Of a stretch of DNA of 64,000 nt, positions 35,551 to 44,858 are shown piece after piece. Within the stretch, counting starts at the first letter, position 1, and each line of letters begins with the position of its first letter. Under the pieces are notes generated by a model that was not told the DNA's origin, ran no database searches, and was given only the letters and a program-made list of their open reading frames with translations. This DNA is from Rhizobium sp. 11515TR (GTDB taxonomy: Bacteria; Pseudomonadota; Alphaproteobacteria; Rhizobiales; Rhizobiaceae): NCBI RefSeq assembly GCF_002277895.1, contig NZ_CP022998.1, positions 1,283,501 to 1,347,500 on the forward strand. The letters run 5' to 3'. The position numbers and the translations under genes are program-made.

Positions 35551-36855
35551 ATGGCGCGCAAACAGCATCGTCATCACCTTGCGCTCACGCTCACTCTCGG
35601 CATGTTGATGCCAGGGGGTGCAAGCGCTGAGGGGCAGGACAACCTGCCGCTCTACAAGATGCTGCGCTCGCTTGAATTCGTCCAGGATTCCGTTGTTGCC
35701 GGCGACAGTTCCGCTGGAGAGATGCAGCGCTTTCTACTCGCCACCATAGACGAGCGCTTGCGCAATGCGGACAAATCCATATTCGAGGACAACCGTAACG
35801 TCGATGCGGCCCTGATCTACACCATGAGCGGCGGCAATCCCGAAACGCTCGAATATCTGATGTCGCGTGACGTCAATGGTAATTTCGACAATCGCGTTGC
35901 GGATGTTCTAAGGAAATACCTGAACGGCAAGGGTCTGCTCGTCGTCAACACGCTTGTCGATATCTCCAAGGAATATCGCGACAAGCCGATCGGCCCCTAC
36001 CTCTCGTTGGTTGCCGGCAATGTCATGTCGGGCAAGAACGCCAAGGCCGCCTTACCGCTTTACGACTGGGCGCGGCTGATGGCGCCCGGCACGATCGTCG
36101 AGGAATCGGCGCTACGCCGCTCGCTGGCTCTCTGCGCCGATGCAGGCATGGTGCCGCAAGGGCTCGATTATGCGCAGCGTTATACGCGGCGCTTCCTGCA
36201 CTCGCCCTACGCCAGCCAGTTTGCCGATCTTTTCGTGCAGCTGGTGGTGGATCACGATTCCGATGTCAAGCAACAGGACATCATCGACATCCTGTCCTTC
36301 ATGGACCCGCCGAGACAGCGGGAGATCTATCTGCGCATGGCGCGCCGTGCCGCGATCGCCGGCAAGGCCGATCTTGCCGCGCTGGCGGCCAACCGCGCCC
36401 AAGCGATCTCCAATGACGGCGGCGATGCCTTCGGCGCGCTGGCGAACTTCTATGGCGGCGTGGCGGGCATATCCACGCCTGAATGGAAGTCGGCGATCAA
36501 CGATGTGAACCAGATGCCGGCGGGCGAACTGAATGCGCGCGACCGGGCTCTGCGCGACGCCGCAAAGGCTGTGGCGGCGGAGATACTGCGCACGCCCGAC
36601 GCTGCAAGCCTCGGGCAAGGCAATGTTCCTAACTTGCCCAACCAACAGAAGACTGAACACGATGCTGCTGTGACGAATCAAGCGGGAGGCCAATCTCCCG
36701 GCACGGCGGGTGTTGAGCAGGGAGCCCCGGCAAACGCGGCTCCCGCCCCGGAAGGAGGGCGGCAGGAGGCCGACTCTTCGTTCAACGCATTCGTCACGAC
36801 GAGCCGCTCGAAGCTGGATGCCATCGACGGCCTGTTGAAGCAGGAAAGTCATTGA
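35551..36855 (+). CDS. motC: Periplasmic motility protein MotC
   Basis: A 434-residue exported protein with a signal peptide (basic MARKQHRHH, then LALTLTLGMLMPGGASA, cleaved near residue 26). Its helical repeat-rich body (for example LLVVNTLVDISKEYRDKPIG) and low-complexity Ala/Pro/Gln C-terminal part match rhizobial MotC, a periplasmic regulator of the stator that binds MotB and needs MotE for stability. It lies between motB and fliK as in Sinorhizobium. Confidence 0.93.
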   Translation: MARKQHRHHLALTLTLGMLMPGGASAEGQDNLPLYKMLRSLEFVQDSVVAGDSSAGEMQRFLLATIDERLRNADKSIFEDNRNVDAALIYTMSGGNPETLEYLMSRDVNGNFDNRVADVLRKYLNGKGLLVVNTLVDISKEYRDKPIGPYLSLVAGNVMSGKNAKAALPLYDWARLMAPGTIVEESALRRSLALCADAGMVPQGLDYAQRYTRRFLHSPYASQFADLFVQLVVDHDSDVKQQDIIDILSFMDPPRQREIYLRMARRAAIAGKADLAALAANRAQAISNDGGDAFGALANFYGGVAGISTPEWKSAINDVNQMPAGELNARDRALRDAAKAVAAEILRTPDAASLGQGNVPNLPNQQKTEHDAAVTNQAGGQSPGTAGVEQGAPANAAPAPEGGRQEADSSFNAFVTTSRSKLDAIDGLLKQESH

Positions 36856-36856
36856 T

Positions 36857-38485
36857 ATGAACGACATCGGTGTGTCTGGCGCCTCATCGGGGGCGGATAT
36901 TCTTGCTGTTGCCAAAGGCACTCGCTCACCAAAACAGGATGACGGCAAGGGTTTTATCGATGCTCTGACCAGTTCGCTCGGTAATGGACGCAAATCGGCC
37001 GGCTCGAATACCGGAACTGACGTGGCGACCGATGCGAACACGACAACCGGTGACAATGCGGATGACGACACTGGCGCGGTGAAGACTGCAGCGAGCAATC
37101 TCGCCGCGATAACCCTCACCATCGATGACAGCGCCAATGCCGGAGTTGGAATGATCGATACGTCCGGAGCCAATCTCGCCAATCCCGCCGGCCTTGCCAA
37201 GGGTGCGAAAGCTTCGCAGCCCGCCGGTGTCGCCTCGCTCTCGAAATCGCTGATCGAGTTGCAGAAGGCAGCCTCCGCCGCTGCCGAAGGCGAAGCGACC
37301 CCTGCTGATGGCGCTCAGCCGGCCGCAGTCGCCGATCCCACCGCGCCGACGATTGACGCCGGCAAGATGCAGGTGCCCCCGACGGCGCTCGATCAGCTGG
37401 CCGAGATCGCTCAGCAACTGGCCGATGTCGCGACGACTGACGGTCAGACGCCGCCGGTCAAGGGTGACGGTAAGATGCCCGCCGTGAAGGATGCAAAGGA
37501 TGTCCAGTCCACGGATGATGGTAAGTCTGGATCGACGCAAGGCAGTCAGCCGGCCAATACGATTTCCGATGCATTGTCGCTGTTGAACGTTGCGCAGCCC
37601 ATTGTTGCGACGCAGGTTAGCACGACCCAGGCCAGCACGACGCTGGCGGGCAAGGCAACAGACGATGCCAAGGTCCAGACATTGCCATCGGGCAAAGCCG
37701 CCCTCGCGGACGATGCCTCGGACACGGCCTTGACGCTGCCAGATGACGGCAAGGGAGCTGATGCCGCGCAAACATTCCGCCTGACGCGGGCGGATGGCCG
37801 TGGCAGCGCGCTCGACCTATCGATCAGCAAGAGCGGCGATGACATTGCCGATGTCAAAGTCGGTGCTGCTGCGGGCGGCGATGCGGTGGCCGTCACCGTG
37901 CTGGATTCGCGCCGCTATCTCGGGCTTGCCGCCAATTCCAACTCGGCACTGGTTGCTGGAACCCTGGCGGGCGACCACGAATGGTCGGCGGCGATGCAGC
38001 CAGGCTCGGCGCTCTCCAATGCCGCGAACCTGACCAGCACCGGCAAGGTCGTCAATACGCTGAAGATCCAGCTGCGCCCCGACAATCTCGGCGACGTGAC
38101 GGCAACCATGCGGCTCTCCGGAGACCAGCTGAGCGTCGATCTGAAGGTTCAGACGAGCGAAGCCTACAGGCAGCTTCACGCCGATCAAAGCCGCATGGTC
38201 GATGCATTGCGCGCACAAGGCTATCAGGTCGACAATATCACCGTCTCCATGGCGTCCAATGCCGACCAGCAGTCGGATGGCGGCCGCAATTCCGGATCGA
38301 ACCAGCCACAGCAGCAGTCCCTTTTGAACCAGGGACAGGGGGGCGACGCACGCCCCAGAGGCCAGAACTATTCAGGGCAGCAGGCAAATGGAAACGATGG
38401 CAATCGCAGTTCGGGTGAGCGCGGTGTTGAGGACAGCGCTGCTGGTGGCGTGCAGCGTTCTCGCTCTGGGGCGGTTTACCTCTGA
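36857..38485 (+). CDS. fliK: Flagellar hook-length control protein FliK (formerly MotD in rhizobia)
   Basis: A 542-residue protein with a long, low-complexity Asp/Ala/Thr-rich N-terminal ruler region. The C-terminal Flg_hook domain is at ~395-465 (LKIQLRPDNLGDVTATMRLS, then LHADQSRMVDALRAQGYQVD), typical of FliK. It measures hook length and triggers the FlhB switch. A Gln/Asn/Gly-rich tail follows. The last 98 nt overlap the next gene in another frame. Confidence 0.93.
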   Translation: MNDIGVSGASSGADILAVAKGTRSPKQDDGKGFIDALTSSLGNGRKSAGSNTGTDVATDANTTTGDNADDDTGAVKTAASNLAAITLTIDDSANAGVGMIDTSGANLANPAGLAKGAKASQPAGVASLSKSLIELQKAASAAAEGEATPADGAQPAAVADPTAPTIDAGKMQVPPTALDQLAEIAQQLADVATTDGQTPPVKGDGKMPAVKDAKDVQSTDDGKSGSTQGSQPANTISDALSLLNVAQPIVATQVSTTQASTTLAGKATDDAKVQTLPSGKAALADDASDTALTLPDDGKGADAAQTFRLTRADGRGSALDLSISKSGDDIADVKVGAAAGGDAVAVTVLDSRRYLGLAANSNSALVAGTLAGDHEWSAAMQPGSALSNAANLTSTGKVVNTLKIQLRPDNLGDVTATMRLSGDQLSVDLKVQTSEAYRQLHADQSRMVDALRAQGYQVDNITVSMASNADQQSDGGRNSGSNQPQQQSLLNQGQGGDARPRGQNYSGQQANGNDGNRSSGERGVEDSAAGGVQRSRSGAVYL

Positions 38486-39020
38486 GGCGCATGCCTCGGG
38501 CAATCCGGCACCGCCTGACAATGGTGCCGCAGGTCTTTGCGAACGCGAAATCCAGTCTGCCGCCGCGAAATACGGAATACCGGAAGGGATTCTTTATTCG
38601 GTAGGTCTGACGGAAACGGGTCGCAAGGGATCGCTCTATCCCTATGCTCTCAATGTCGAGGGGCGTCCGATCTTTCCGCCATCAGAGGACGCCGCCCTGC
38701 AGGTATTCGCCGCCGCACGGCAGAACGGGGCAAAGCTTATCGATGTCGGCTGCATGCAGATCAATCAGTATTTCCACGGCGAAAACTTTACATCCGTCAA
38801 CGCCATGTTCGACCCACGTAGCAATGTCGAGTATGCCGCAAAGTTTCTCCGCAATTTGCATGACAGGCATGAGACCTGGACGATGGCGGTAGCTAGATAC
38901 CATGCTGGCCCGAACAATGACCCCGCTCAGAAGGTCTATGTCTGCCGCGTCATCGCCAATCTGGTCGCCACAGGCTATGGGAAATGGACGCCCAATGCGG
39001 CGACGTTCTGCCGGGAGTAA
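38388..39020 (+). CDS. Exported lytic transglycosylase (SLT domain)
   Basis: A 210-residue secreted protein. A signal peptide is clear (residues ~7-36, VLRTALLVACSVLALG to AHAS). The SLT fold has the helix CEREIQSAAAKYGIPEGILY, the catalytic-Glu position in SVGLTETGRKGSLYPYALNV, CMQINQYFHGENF and VARYHAGPNND. It cuts peptidoglycan, probably to let the rod through the wall. The signal peptide is encoded inside the 3' end of fliK in a different frame; starts at 38388 or 38397 are both possible. Confidence 0.9.
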   Translation: METMAIAVRVSAVLRTALLVACSVLALGRFTSEAHASGNPAPPDNGAAGLCEREIQSAAAKYGIPEGILYSVGLTETGRKGSLYPYALNVEGRPIFPPSEDAALQVFAAARQNGAKLIDVGCMQINQYFHGENFTSVNAMFDPRSNVEYAAKFLRNLHDRHETWTMAVARYHAGPNNDPAQKVYVCRVIANLVATGYGKWTPNAATFCRE

Positions 39021-39299
39021 GCACTTATAAGTTGCATATCCTTTCCGGTTAGCCGGCACTAACCCAATCGAAGCGGTTGACTGCCGTCGATTTGCCTAAA
39101 ATGCGCATGTTAATGATACGTCCGCTAACAACTTTTTTATCGGTGTAAAACGCCGATCACCTACTATATCTAGTGCAAATCGCCCCTGCAAAGTTAATCA
39201 ATTATTAATTTCTGCCACTCATTTCCGACAGTTGTTCGTGATTCGCCCGATTCGTACCCATAGATCATCGAAACACCACACTGATTCGGAGGCGGACGA
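39021..39299 (+). promoter_or_regulatory. AT-rich control region upstream of rem
   Basis: A 279-bp gap much AT-richer than its flanks, with TTAA-rich words around 39110-39210 and no credible gene. It should carry the VisNR-responsive promoter of rem. GGAGGCGGACG lies just ahead of the rem ATG as ribosome site. Individual operator boxes could not be assigned. Confidence 0.5.
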
Positions 39300-39971
39300 A
39301 TGATCGTAGTGGTTGATGAGCGAGAGCTCGTTAAGGACGGATATACATCACTGTTTGGACGCGAGGGCATCCCTTCGACGGGATTTGATCCGCGTGAATT
39401 CGGCGAATGGGTGACGACGGCAGCAGAGGGTGATATTGCTGCCGTGGAAGCCTTTCTGATCGGGCAGGGTCAGCAGGTGCATGAGCTTCCAAGGGCGATT
39501 CGCGACCGGACGACAGCACCTGTTATCGCGGTGAGCGACCAGCCCTCGCTGGAAGCCACGCTTGCACTTTTCGATTGTGGCGTCGACGATGTTGTGCGCA
39601 AGCCGGTGCATCCTCGCGAAATTCTTGCCAGGGCCGCGGCGATCCGCCGCCGCTTGAAGGCGATCAGCAACTATACCGATATCGGCCCCATTCGCGTCTT
39701 TGCAGATGGCCGCGATCCGGAAATCAACGGTTCCGTATTCGCCTTGCCGCGCCGCGAGCGCCGCATCCTCGAATATTTGATCGCCAATCGCGGTCGCCGT
39801 GTGACGAAGACCCAGATCTTCAACGCCATCTACGGCATCTTCGACGAGGAAGTCGAAGAGAACGTCGTCGAAAGCCATATTTCGAAGCTGCGCAAGAAGC
39901 TGCGCAAGAAGCTCGGCTTCGACCCGGTCGATTCGAAGCGCTTCCTCGGCTACTGCATCGACTGGAGCTGA
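39300..39971 (+). CDS. rem: Motility activator Rem (OmpR-type)
   Basis: A 223-residue OmpR-family regulator that activates late flagellar and motility genes in rhizobia. The receiver-like N-terminal domain keeps the fold ([40 protein letters not shown]), but the acidic pocket and phosphoacceptor Asp are not convincing, as known for Rem, which acts without phosphorylation. The C-terminal winged helix is clear ([40 protein letters not shown]). It is followed by a strong terminator. Confidence 0.95.
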   Translation: MIVVVDERELVKDGYTSLFGREGIPSTGFDPREFGEWVTTAAEGDIAAVEAFLIGQGQQVHELPRAIRDRTTAPVIAVSDQPSLEATLALFDCGVDDVVRKPVHPREILARAAAIRRRLKAISNYTDIGPIRVFADGRDPEINGSVFALPRRERRILEYLIANRGRRVTKTQIFNAIYGIFDEEVEENVVESHISKLRKKLRKKLGFDPVDSKRFLGYCIDWS

Positions 39972-40006
39972 TGCTCCGGTCGCGCATCTCCGATACTAAA
40001 TTCAAG

Positions 40007-40047
40007 AACAGGCCCGAGAATCAGCTGATTCTCGGGCCTGTTCCTTT
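40007..40047. terminator. Strong terminator after rem
   Basis: A perfect 36-bp inverted repeat (40007-40042; arms AACAGGCCCGAGAATCAG and complement) followed by CCTTTTC. It begins 36 nt after the rem stop codon. The A-rich left flank suggests possible bidirectional use. Confidence 0.9.
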
Positions 40048-40242
40048 TCGGTTGCCCGATCGACACGGTGCCGGAAGGTACGTTGTTCCTTACCATTCCG
40101 GCGCACAGCAGTCCGTAGCATGATCGCCCGATGGCGCTGTTGACGAAGCTTTTCGTGATGATCGGTTTTTCGTCCTCTCAGACAGCTTCACGCAAGGCCC
40201 GCCACCTACTCTCAGTCGTATGAAGGATAACGAGGATTCCAG

Positions 40243-40524
40243 ATGAGGAATTTCGGCAGCATGAAGACTGCACTTGCGGAAGCGGATGCGCAGGCGGTTC
40301 GCCTCGGCGCCGCTTTTGGCGGCCGTGTCGGTGTGACGTCGGTTCGCCGTCCTATCTCGGCAGGCGACGGCGCTCTCGTCTTGCGCCATGTTTGCGGAAG
40401 GGTGGCACCGGTTCGTTCCGGTGATCGTCCATCTGCCAATGACAATCTGGTCTATTTCGCCGGCCTTGCTCTGACAGGCTATTCCGACACTTCCTGCGCG
40501 CCTTCGGCCAATCTGCCGCGCTAA
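40243..40524 (+). CDS. Small hypothetical protein in the usual place of flgE
   Basis: A 93-residue frame with a plausible ribosome site (ACGAGGATTCC before the ATG) and GC-rich third codon positions like its neighbours, so it is probably a real gene. It is rich in Ala, Gly and Arg with one Cys pair region (C46, and C85 near the end) and no membrane segment or recognised domain. It ends 24 nt before flgK. It shows no resemblance to the hook protein FlgE, normally encoded here in Sinorhizobium. Function unknown. Confidence 0.55.
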   Translation: MRNFGSMKTALAEADAQAVRLGAAFGGRVGVTSVRRPISAGDGALVLRHVCGRVAPVRSGDRPSANDNLVYFAGLALTGYSDTSCAPSANLPR

Positions 40525-40548
40525 AACGAATAGGGTATCGAGTCAGTC

Positions 40549-42039
40549 ATGTCGCTCACAACAGCTCTCAATAACGCGCAGGCAATATTCAACAATACCG
40601 GCACGCAGAGCAGCGTCGTGTCGAACAATATCGCCAATGCCAACAACACGAATTATTCGCGTCGTCAGGCGGTGGTGACGACCAACATGGCTGGCGCTCA
40701 AGTGGTGCAGATTGCCCGCAGCAGCGAACCGGCATTACAGAAGGCCTATCTCAGCTCGGCCTCGTCGGATTCGGCACAGCAGCTGCTGCTGAATGCCTAC
40801 AGCAATCTTCAGTCTGCCACGCTCGGCGGCAACGACAACGAGATCGCGCCGGCGACCTATCTGTCGGCATTTCAGGATGCGATGCAGAATTACGCGGGAT
40901 CGCCATCCAACGCGACGGCGGCGCAATCTGCGATCAATGCGGCTCAGAGCCTGGCGACATCGCTCAACAATGCCACCACGGCAGTGCAGAGCGCCCGTAC
41001 CGACGCCGACAAGCAGATCAGCTCCGACGTCGATACGCTGAACAGCCTGCTGAAACAGTTCCAGACCGCCAACGACGCGGTGAAATCGGCAACGACCACG
41101 GCTGGCCCGACATCGAGCGCCCTTGCCGATGCAATGGACCAGCGCGATTCGATCCTGAACCAGATTTCGAAGATTGTCGGCGTGACAACCGTGACGCGCG
41201 GCAACAACGACATGGCGCTTTACACCACGAGCGGAACGACCCTCTTCGAGACCATTCCGCGCTCGGTGACGTTCCAGCCGACGAGCACCTACACGGCAGA
41301 TACGACAGGCAACAGCGTTTACATCGATGGCGTTGCCCTGACTCCGGGCCAGGGTGCGAATACGACAGCACAAGGCACACTTCAGGCGGCACTTCAGATT
41401 CGCGATGATGTTGCGCCGACCTATCAGACGCAGCTCGACGAAATGGCTCGAGGGCTGGTTACGGTCTTTGCGGAAACGAACAGCGATTCTTCAAAACCGA
41501 CTCTGCCTGGCCTGTTCACCTGGAGCGGTGGCACCGTTCCGGCCAGCGGTACGGCAGTCACGGGCTTGGCGGGCTCGATAACCGTTAATTCGAAATTAAT
41601 CACGTCTCAAGGTGGTGACCCGACGTTGCTACGTGATGGTGGTATTAATAACGATAGTACCACTGGTGAAACCGGTTACACCAAGAATACCAGCGGCGAT
41701 AGCGGATATTCCACGCAGCTTGATGGCTTCATCACTGCCATGAATACGAAGATGGCGTTCGATCCCGCCGCTGGCTCCGACACCAATGCCACGCTCATGG
41801 ATTATTCGGCGAGCTCGATCGGTTGGCTCGAGGGCCAGCGCAGCACGGCAACGACGGCGGGGGAAAATACCTCTGCTGCTCTCTCGCGCTCCTCGAGCGC
41901 CTATTCGAATGCGACGGGCGTCAATCTCGATGAAGAACTGACGCTGATGATGGATATCGAACAGTCCTACAAGGCTGGAACGAAGATATTGAACGCAGTC
42001 AATGAAATGCTTCAATCGGTACTGGATATTGCGAGCTAA
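40549..42039 (+). CDS. flgK: Flagellar hook-filament junction protein FlgK (HAP1)
   Basis: A 496-residue junction protein between hook and filament. The N-terminus MSLTTALNNAQAIFNNTGTQ with VVSNNIANANNTNYSRRQAV is diagnostic, as is the C-terminal ATGVNLDEELTLMMDIEQSY with KAGTKILNAVNEMLQSVLDI. The centre is Ser/Thr-rich. A short stretch around 41575-41680 is AT-richer than the rest of the gene. flgL follows after 3 nt. Confidence 0.96.
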   Translation: MSLTTALNNAQAIFNNTGTQSSVVSNNIANANNTNYSRRQAVVTTNMAGAQVVQIARSSEPALQKAYLSSASSDSAQQLLLNAYSNLQSATLGGNDNEIAPATYLSAFQDAMQNYAGSPSNATAAQSAINAAQSLATSLNNATTAVQSARTDADKQISSDVDTLNSLLKQFQTANDAVKSATTTAGPTSSALADAMDQRDSILNQISKIVGVTTVTRGNNDMALYTTSGTTLFETIPRSVTFQPTSTYTADTTGNSVYIDGVALTPGQGANTTAQGTLQAALQIRDDVAPTYQTQLDEMARGLVTVFAETNSDSSKPTLPGLFTWSGGTVPASGTAVTGLAGSITVNSKLITSQGGDPTLLRDGGINNDSTTGETGYTKNTSGDSGYSTQLDGFITAMNTKMAFDPAAGSDTNATLMDYSASSIGWLEGQRSTATTAGENTSAALSRSSSAYSNATGVNLDEELTLMMDIEQSYKAGTKILNAVNEMLQSVLDIAS

Positions 42040-42042
42040 GCC

Positions 42043-43092
42043 ATGAAACTTTCTTTCATTTCGAGCACGGCCATTCAGAACGCCATGCGTCAGACGATTC
42101 GTCAGGCGCAGAATGAGATGACGAGTGCTTCGACGGAGGCGACCACGGGCGTCTATGCCGACATCGGCGTGGCGCTTGGCAGCAGCACGTCGCTCAATGT
42201 GAATCTGACGCGGGAAGTGTCGCGCATCGATTCCATTCTCAGCAGCAATTCCATTGCGAACCAGCGTATGACAACGTCGCAAACCGCCTTGACCGGCATG
42301 GGCACGCAGGCGCAGAACCTGATGGACCAGCTTGTGGCGCTAAGCGGCAACACCGATGGCAGCAGCGTTGCCCTCGCGCAGCAGACTGCAAGCTCGACCC
42401 TGTCGAGCGTCATTGCGTCGGCCAATACGATGGTGAATGGCGAGTATCTCTTTGCCGGAACCAATACCGACGTCCAGCCGATGACGGATAATTCCTCGGC
42501 AACGAACGCGGATATTCAGGCACAGCTTGCGACTTACATGGCAAATCAGTCACCGCCGGTAACTGCAGATACCATATCAGCCGACCAGATAACGGACTTC
42601 ATCACCAATACCGTCGCACCGATGTTCACATCAGACAGCAGCTGGTCGAGCTGGTCGAGTGCGTCTGATCAGAATATGACGAGCCGTATCAATAATTCGG
42701 AAGTCATCGAAACCTCGACGAACTCGAATTCGTCCGGCATGCGATATCTGGCACTGGCGACCAGCGTGACCAATGCGCTGATGGGCACGCCGCCCGGCCT
42801 CAATCAAAGCGCGGTGAATGCCGTCACACAGCAGGCCATCAGCTATACGCGCCAGTCGATCGACGGGTTGAACAGCCAGGCAAGTCAGCTCGGTCTCTCG
42901 CAGTCGCGACTGTCGGACGCAAATACGACGCTGAATGCCCAGAAGACTATTCTCAACACCAGTATCGGTGACTTGACCGGAGTCGATCCCTATGAGGCGT
43001 CGACCAAGGTCAACAGTCTCGAGACCCAGCTCGAAACGGCTTACACGATTGTTTCCAAGATCCAGCAGTTAAGCCTTGTAAATTACCTTTGA
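42043..43092 (+). CDS. flgL: Flagellar hook-filament junction protein FlgL (HAP3)
   Basis: A 349-residue flagellin-like protein at the hook-filament junction. The N-terminal flagellin-type helix is recognisable (MRQTIRQAQNEMTSASTEAT) and the C-terminal helix closes with SLETQLETAYTIVSKIQQLS. It sits directly after flgK and before flaF/flbT, the common alphaproteobacterial order. Confidence 0.93.
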   Translation: MKLSFISSTAIQNAMRQTIRQAQNEMTSASTEATTGVYADIGVALGSSTSLNVNLTREVSRIDSILSSNSIANQRMTTSQTALTGMGTQAQNLMDQLVALSGNTDGSSVALAQQTASSTLSSVIASANTMVNGEYLFAGTNTDVQPMTDNSSATNADIQAQLATYMANQSPPVTADTISADQITDFITNTVAPMFTSDSSWSSWSSASDQNMTSRINNSEVIETSTNSNSSGMRYLALATSVTNALMGTPPGLNQSAVNAVTQQAISYTRQSIDGLNSQASQLGLSQSRLSDANTTLNAQKTILNTSIGDLTGVDPYEASTKVNSLETQLETAYTIVSKIQQLSLVNYL

Positions 43093-43129
43093 TGATCAAA
43101 GGGAAGTAATGACCAGGAAGGATGCATGA

Positions 43130-43477
43130 ATGTATCAGTTCTCATATGCGGAAGTCATGCAGGATGCAGTGGCCGACGCCAAGGAACGAGAACGACAAGT
43201 TCTGGACCGGTCGGTAGCCCTTCTCTCTGCGGCCCGTGATGCGGGGAAATACGGCCGTGAAGCGATCGAGGCTCTCTTCTATACGCGACGCCTATGGGTA
43301 AGCTTTGTCGAGGACCTCAAAAGCCCGGAGAACCAGCTCAACGTCGAGCTGCGCGCCAATCTGATTTCGATCGCCATCTGGATATTGAAGGAATGCGAAC
43401 GGATCAGGCGGCGCCAGTCGGAAAACTATCAAGGCATCATCGATGTCACCACCATCATCAGGGATGGACTTAAATGA
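43130..43477 (+). CDS. flaF: Flagellin synthesis regulator FlaF
   Basis: A 115-residue helical protein of the FlaF family ([20 protein letters not shown], then [20 protein letters not shown] and [18 protein letters not shown]). In alphaproteobacteria FlaF promotes flagellin translation and secretion and opposes FlbT. It overlaps flbT by 4 nt. Confidence 0.95.
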   Translation: MYQFSYAEVMQDAVADAKERERQVLDRSVALLSAARDAGKYGREAIEALFYTRRLWVSFVEDLKSPENQLNVELRANLISIAIWILKECERIRRRQSENYQGIIDVTTIIRDGLK

Positions 43478-43926
43478 AAAGTACGCTTCGCATATCGCTT
43501 AAAGCCGGGGAAAAGATCTTTATCAACGGAGCCGTCCTGCGCGTCGATCGCAAGGTTGCTCTGGAATTCCTGAATGATGTTACATTCCTGCTCGAGAACC
43601 ACGTGCTCCAGCCGGAGGACGCGACGACGCCCTTGCGTCAGCTCTATTTCATCGCGCAGATGATTCTCATCAATCCGGAAGGCAAGGAACAGTCGACGGC
43701 GATGTTCCGCAAGTCGATCGTCATGCTGCTGTCGTGCTTCCACAATGAGGAAGTTCTGGCCGAGCTGAAGCGCATCGACGGCCTCGTTGCCACTGGCCGC
43801 GCCTTCGATGCGCTGAAGGCGATCCGTGGCCTTTACCCGGTCGAAGACAATATTCTGAACAATCAGGAAATGCCGGCGGCGACGATCGAGCACATCCGTC
43901 GGGAGATTGCTCCATGGCAACGGTAG
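43474..43926 (+). CDS. flbT: Flagellin mRNA post-transcriptional regulator FlbT
   Basis: A 150-residue FlbT ([60 protein letters not shown]). In Caulobacter FlbT binds the 5' untranslated region of flagellin mRNA and affects its stability. Its natural targets here could be the shared leader elements in front of the four flagellin genes (inference). It overlaps flgD by 13 nt. Confidence 0.96.
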   Translation: MKSTLRISLKAGEKIFINGAVLRVDRKVALEFLNDVTFLLENHVLQPEDATTPLRQLYFIAQMILINPEGKEQSTAMFRKSIVMLLSCFHNEEVLAELKRIDGLVATGRAFDALKAIRGLYPVEDNILNNQEMPAATIEHIRREIAPWQR

Positions 43927-44414
43927 ACGCCGTCAACAGCAGCACCAGCACTAGCAGCTCCACGCAGAATGCTGCTGCCGCATCGGCGAGCGCCAACCTG
44001 AATTATAACGACTTCCTGCAGCTTCTCATCGCGCAGATGCAGAATCAGGATCCGACCGACCCGATGGACGCCAGCCAGCAGATTTCTCAGCTGGCGAGCT
44101 TCTCCCAGGTCGAACAGCAGATCCAGACGAACTCGCATCTGGAAACGGTGTTACAGAACCAGTGGATCTCGCAGGCGTCCGACTATATCGGCAAGCAGAT
44201 CATGAGCGCCGATGGTAAGACGACGGGCACGATCAAGGAAGTGACCGTCTACACGGACGGCATCATCGCCCAGACCGATGCCGGCGACAAGATCCTGATC
44301 CAGGCCGGCGTGACGATCGCTCCGGCGGGTACGACCATTGATCCGCCGGCCACGTCGAGCGATAGTAGCACCAGCAGCGATTCGTCGAGCACGGATTCGA
44401 CCAGCAGCTCATGA
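43914..44414 (+). CDS. flgD: Flagellar hook capping/scaffold protein FlgD
   Basis: A 166-residue hook scaffold protein. The conserved N-terminal part [20 protein letters not shown] with [20 protein letters not shown] is clear. The C-terminal domain is shorter than in enteric FlgD and ends in a Ser/Thr/Asp-only tail. It starts inside the end of flbT (13-nt overlap). Confidence 0.94.
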   Translation: MATVDAVNSSTSTSSSTQNAAAASASANLNYNDFLQLLIAQMQNQDPTDPMDASQQISQLASFSQVEQQIQTNSHLETVLQNQWISQASDYIGKQIMSADGKTTGTIKEVTVYTDGIIAQTDAGDKILIQAGVTIAPAGTTIDPPATSSDSSTSSDSSSTDSTSSS

Positions 44415-44443
44415 GGAGCCGCTGAACCGGGAGTGGACAAGCC

Positions 44444-44710
44444 ATGAATGAAGCCGATGCCTTGGATATTTTCCAGGCTGCGATCTGGACGGTACTTGTG
44501 GCTTCCGGACCGGCTGTCATCGCCGCGATGGTCGTCGGTTTGGTGATCGCCCTGATCCAGGCGCTGACCCAGGTGCAGGAGGCGACGTTGACCTTCGTGC
44601 CGAAGATCGTCGCTGTCATGGTCACGATCGGCATCTCGGCACCGTTCGTCGGCGCGCAGATTTCGATCTTCACCAATCTCGTCTTCTCCCGCATCCAATC
44701 GGGTTTCTAA
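44444..44710 (+). CDS. fliQ: Flagellar export gate protein FliQ
   Basis: An 88-residue protein with two membrane segments (about residues 14-38 and 50-72). The FliQ signature GPAVIAAMVVGLVIALIQAL with TQVQEATLTFVPKI is present. It is part of the export gate together with FliP and FliR. Confidence 0.96.
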   Translation: MNEADALDIFQAAIWTVLVASGPAVIAAMVVGLVIALIQALTQVQEATLTFVPKIVAVMVTIGISAPFVGAQISIFTNLVFSRIQSGF

Positions 44711-44858
44711 GATAAATCCGAAGGCCATTTCGGCCTCCGGATCGCGCGCATCGATGGCAACGGCCATGCTCGCGCAAGCTTCGACCGTTAGAGGTCGGTT
44801 CCAATAGGGCAGGCGGGTCACCCGTTTGCCACCTCTCATGAAGAGACGGAACCGGTCG

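Noticed and set aside
40243..40524. Remnant of flgE
   Set aside because: The 93-residue product shows no FlgE rod/hook N- or C-terminal motif, so it is kept as a separate hypothetical gene.
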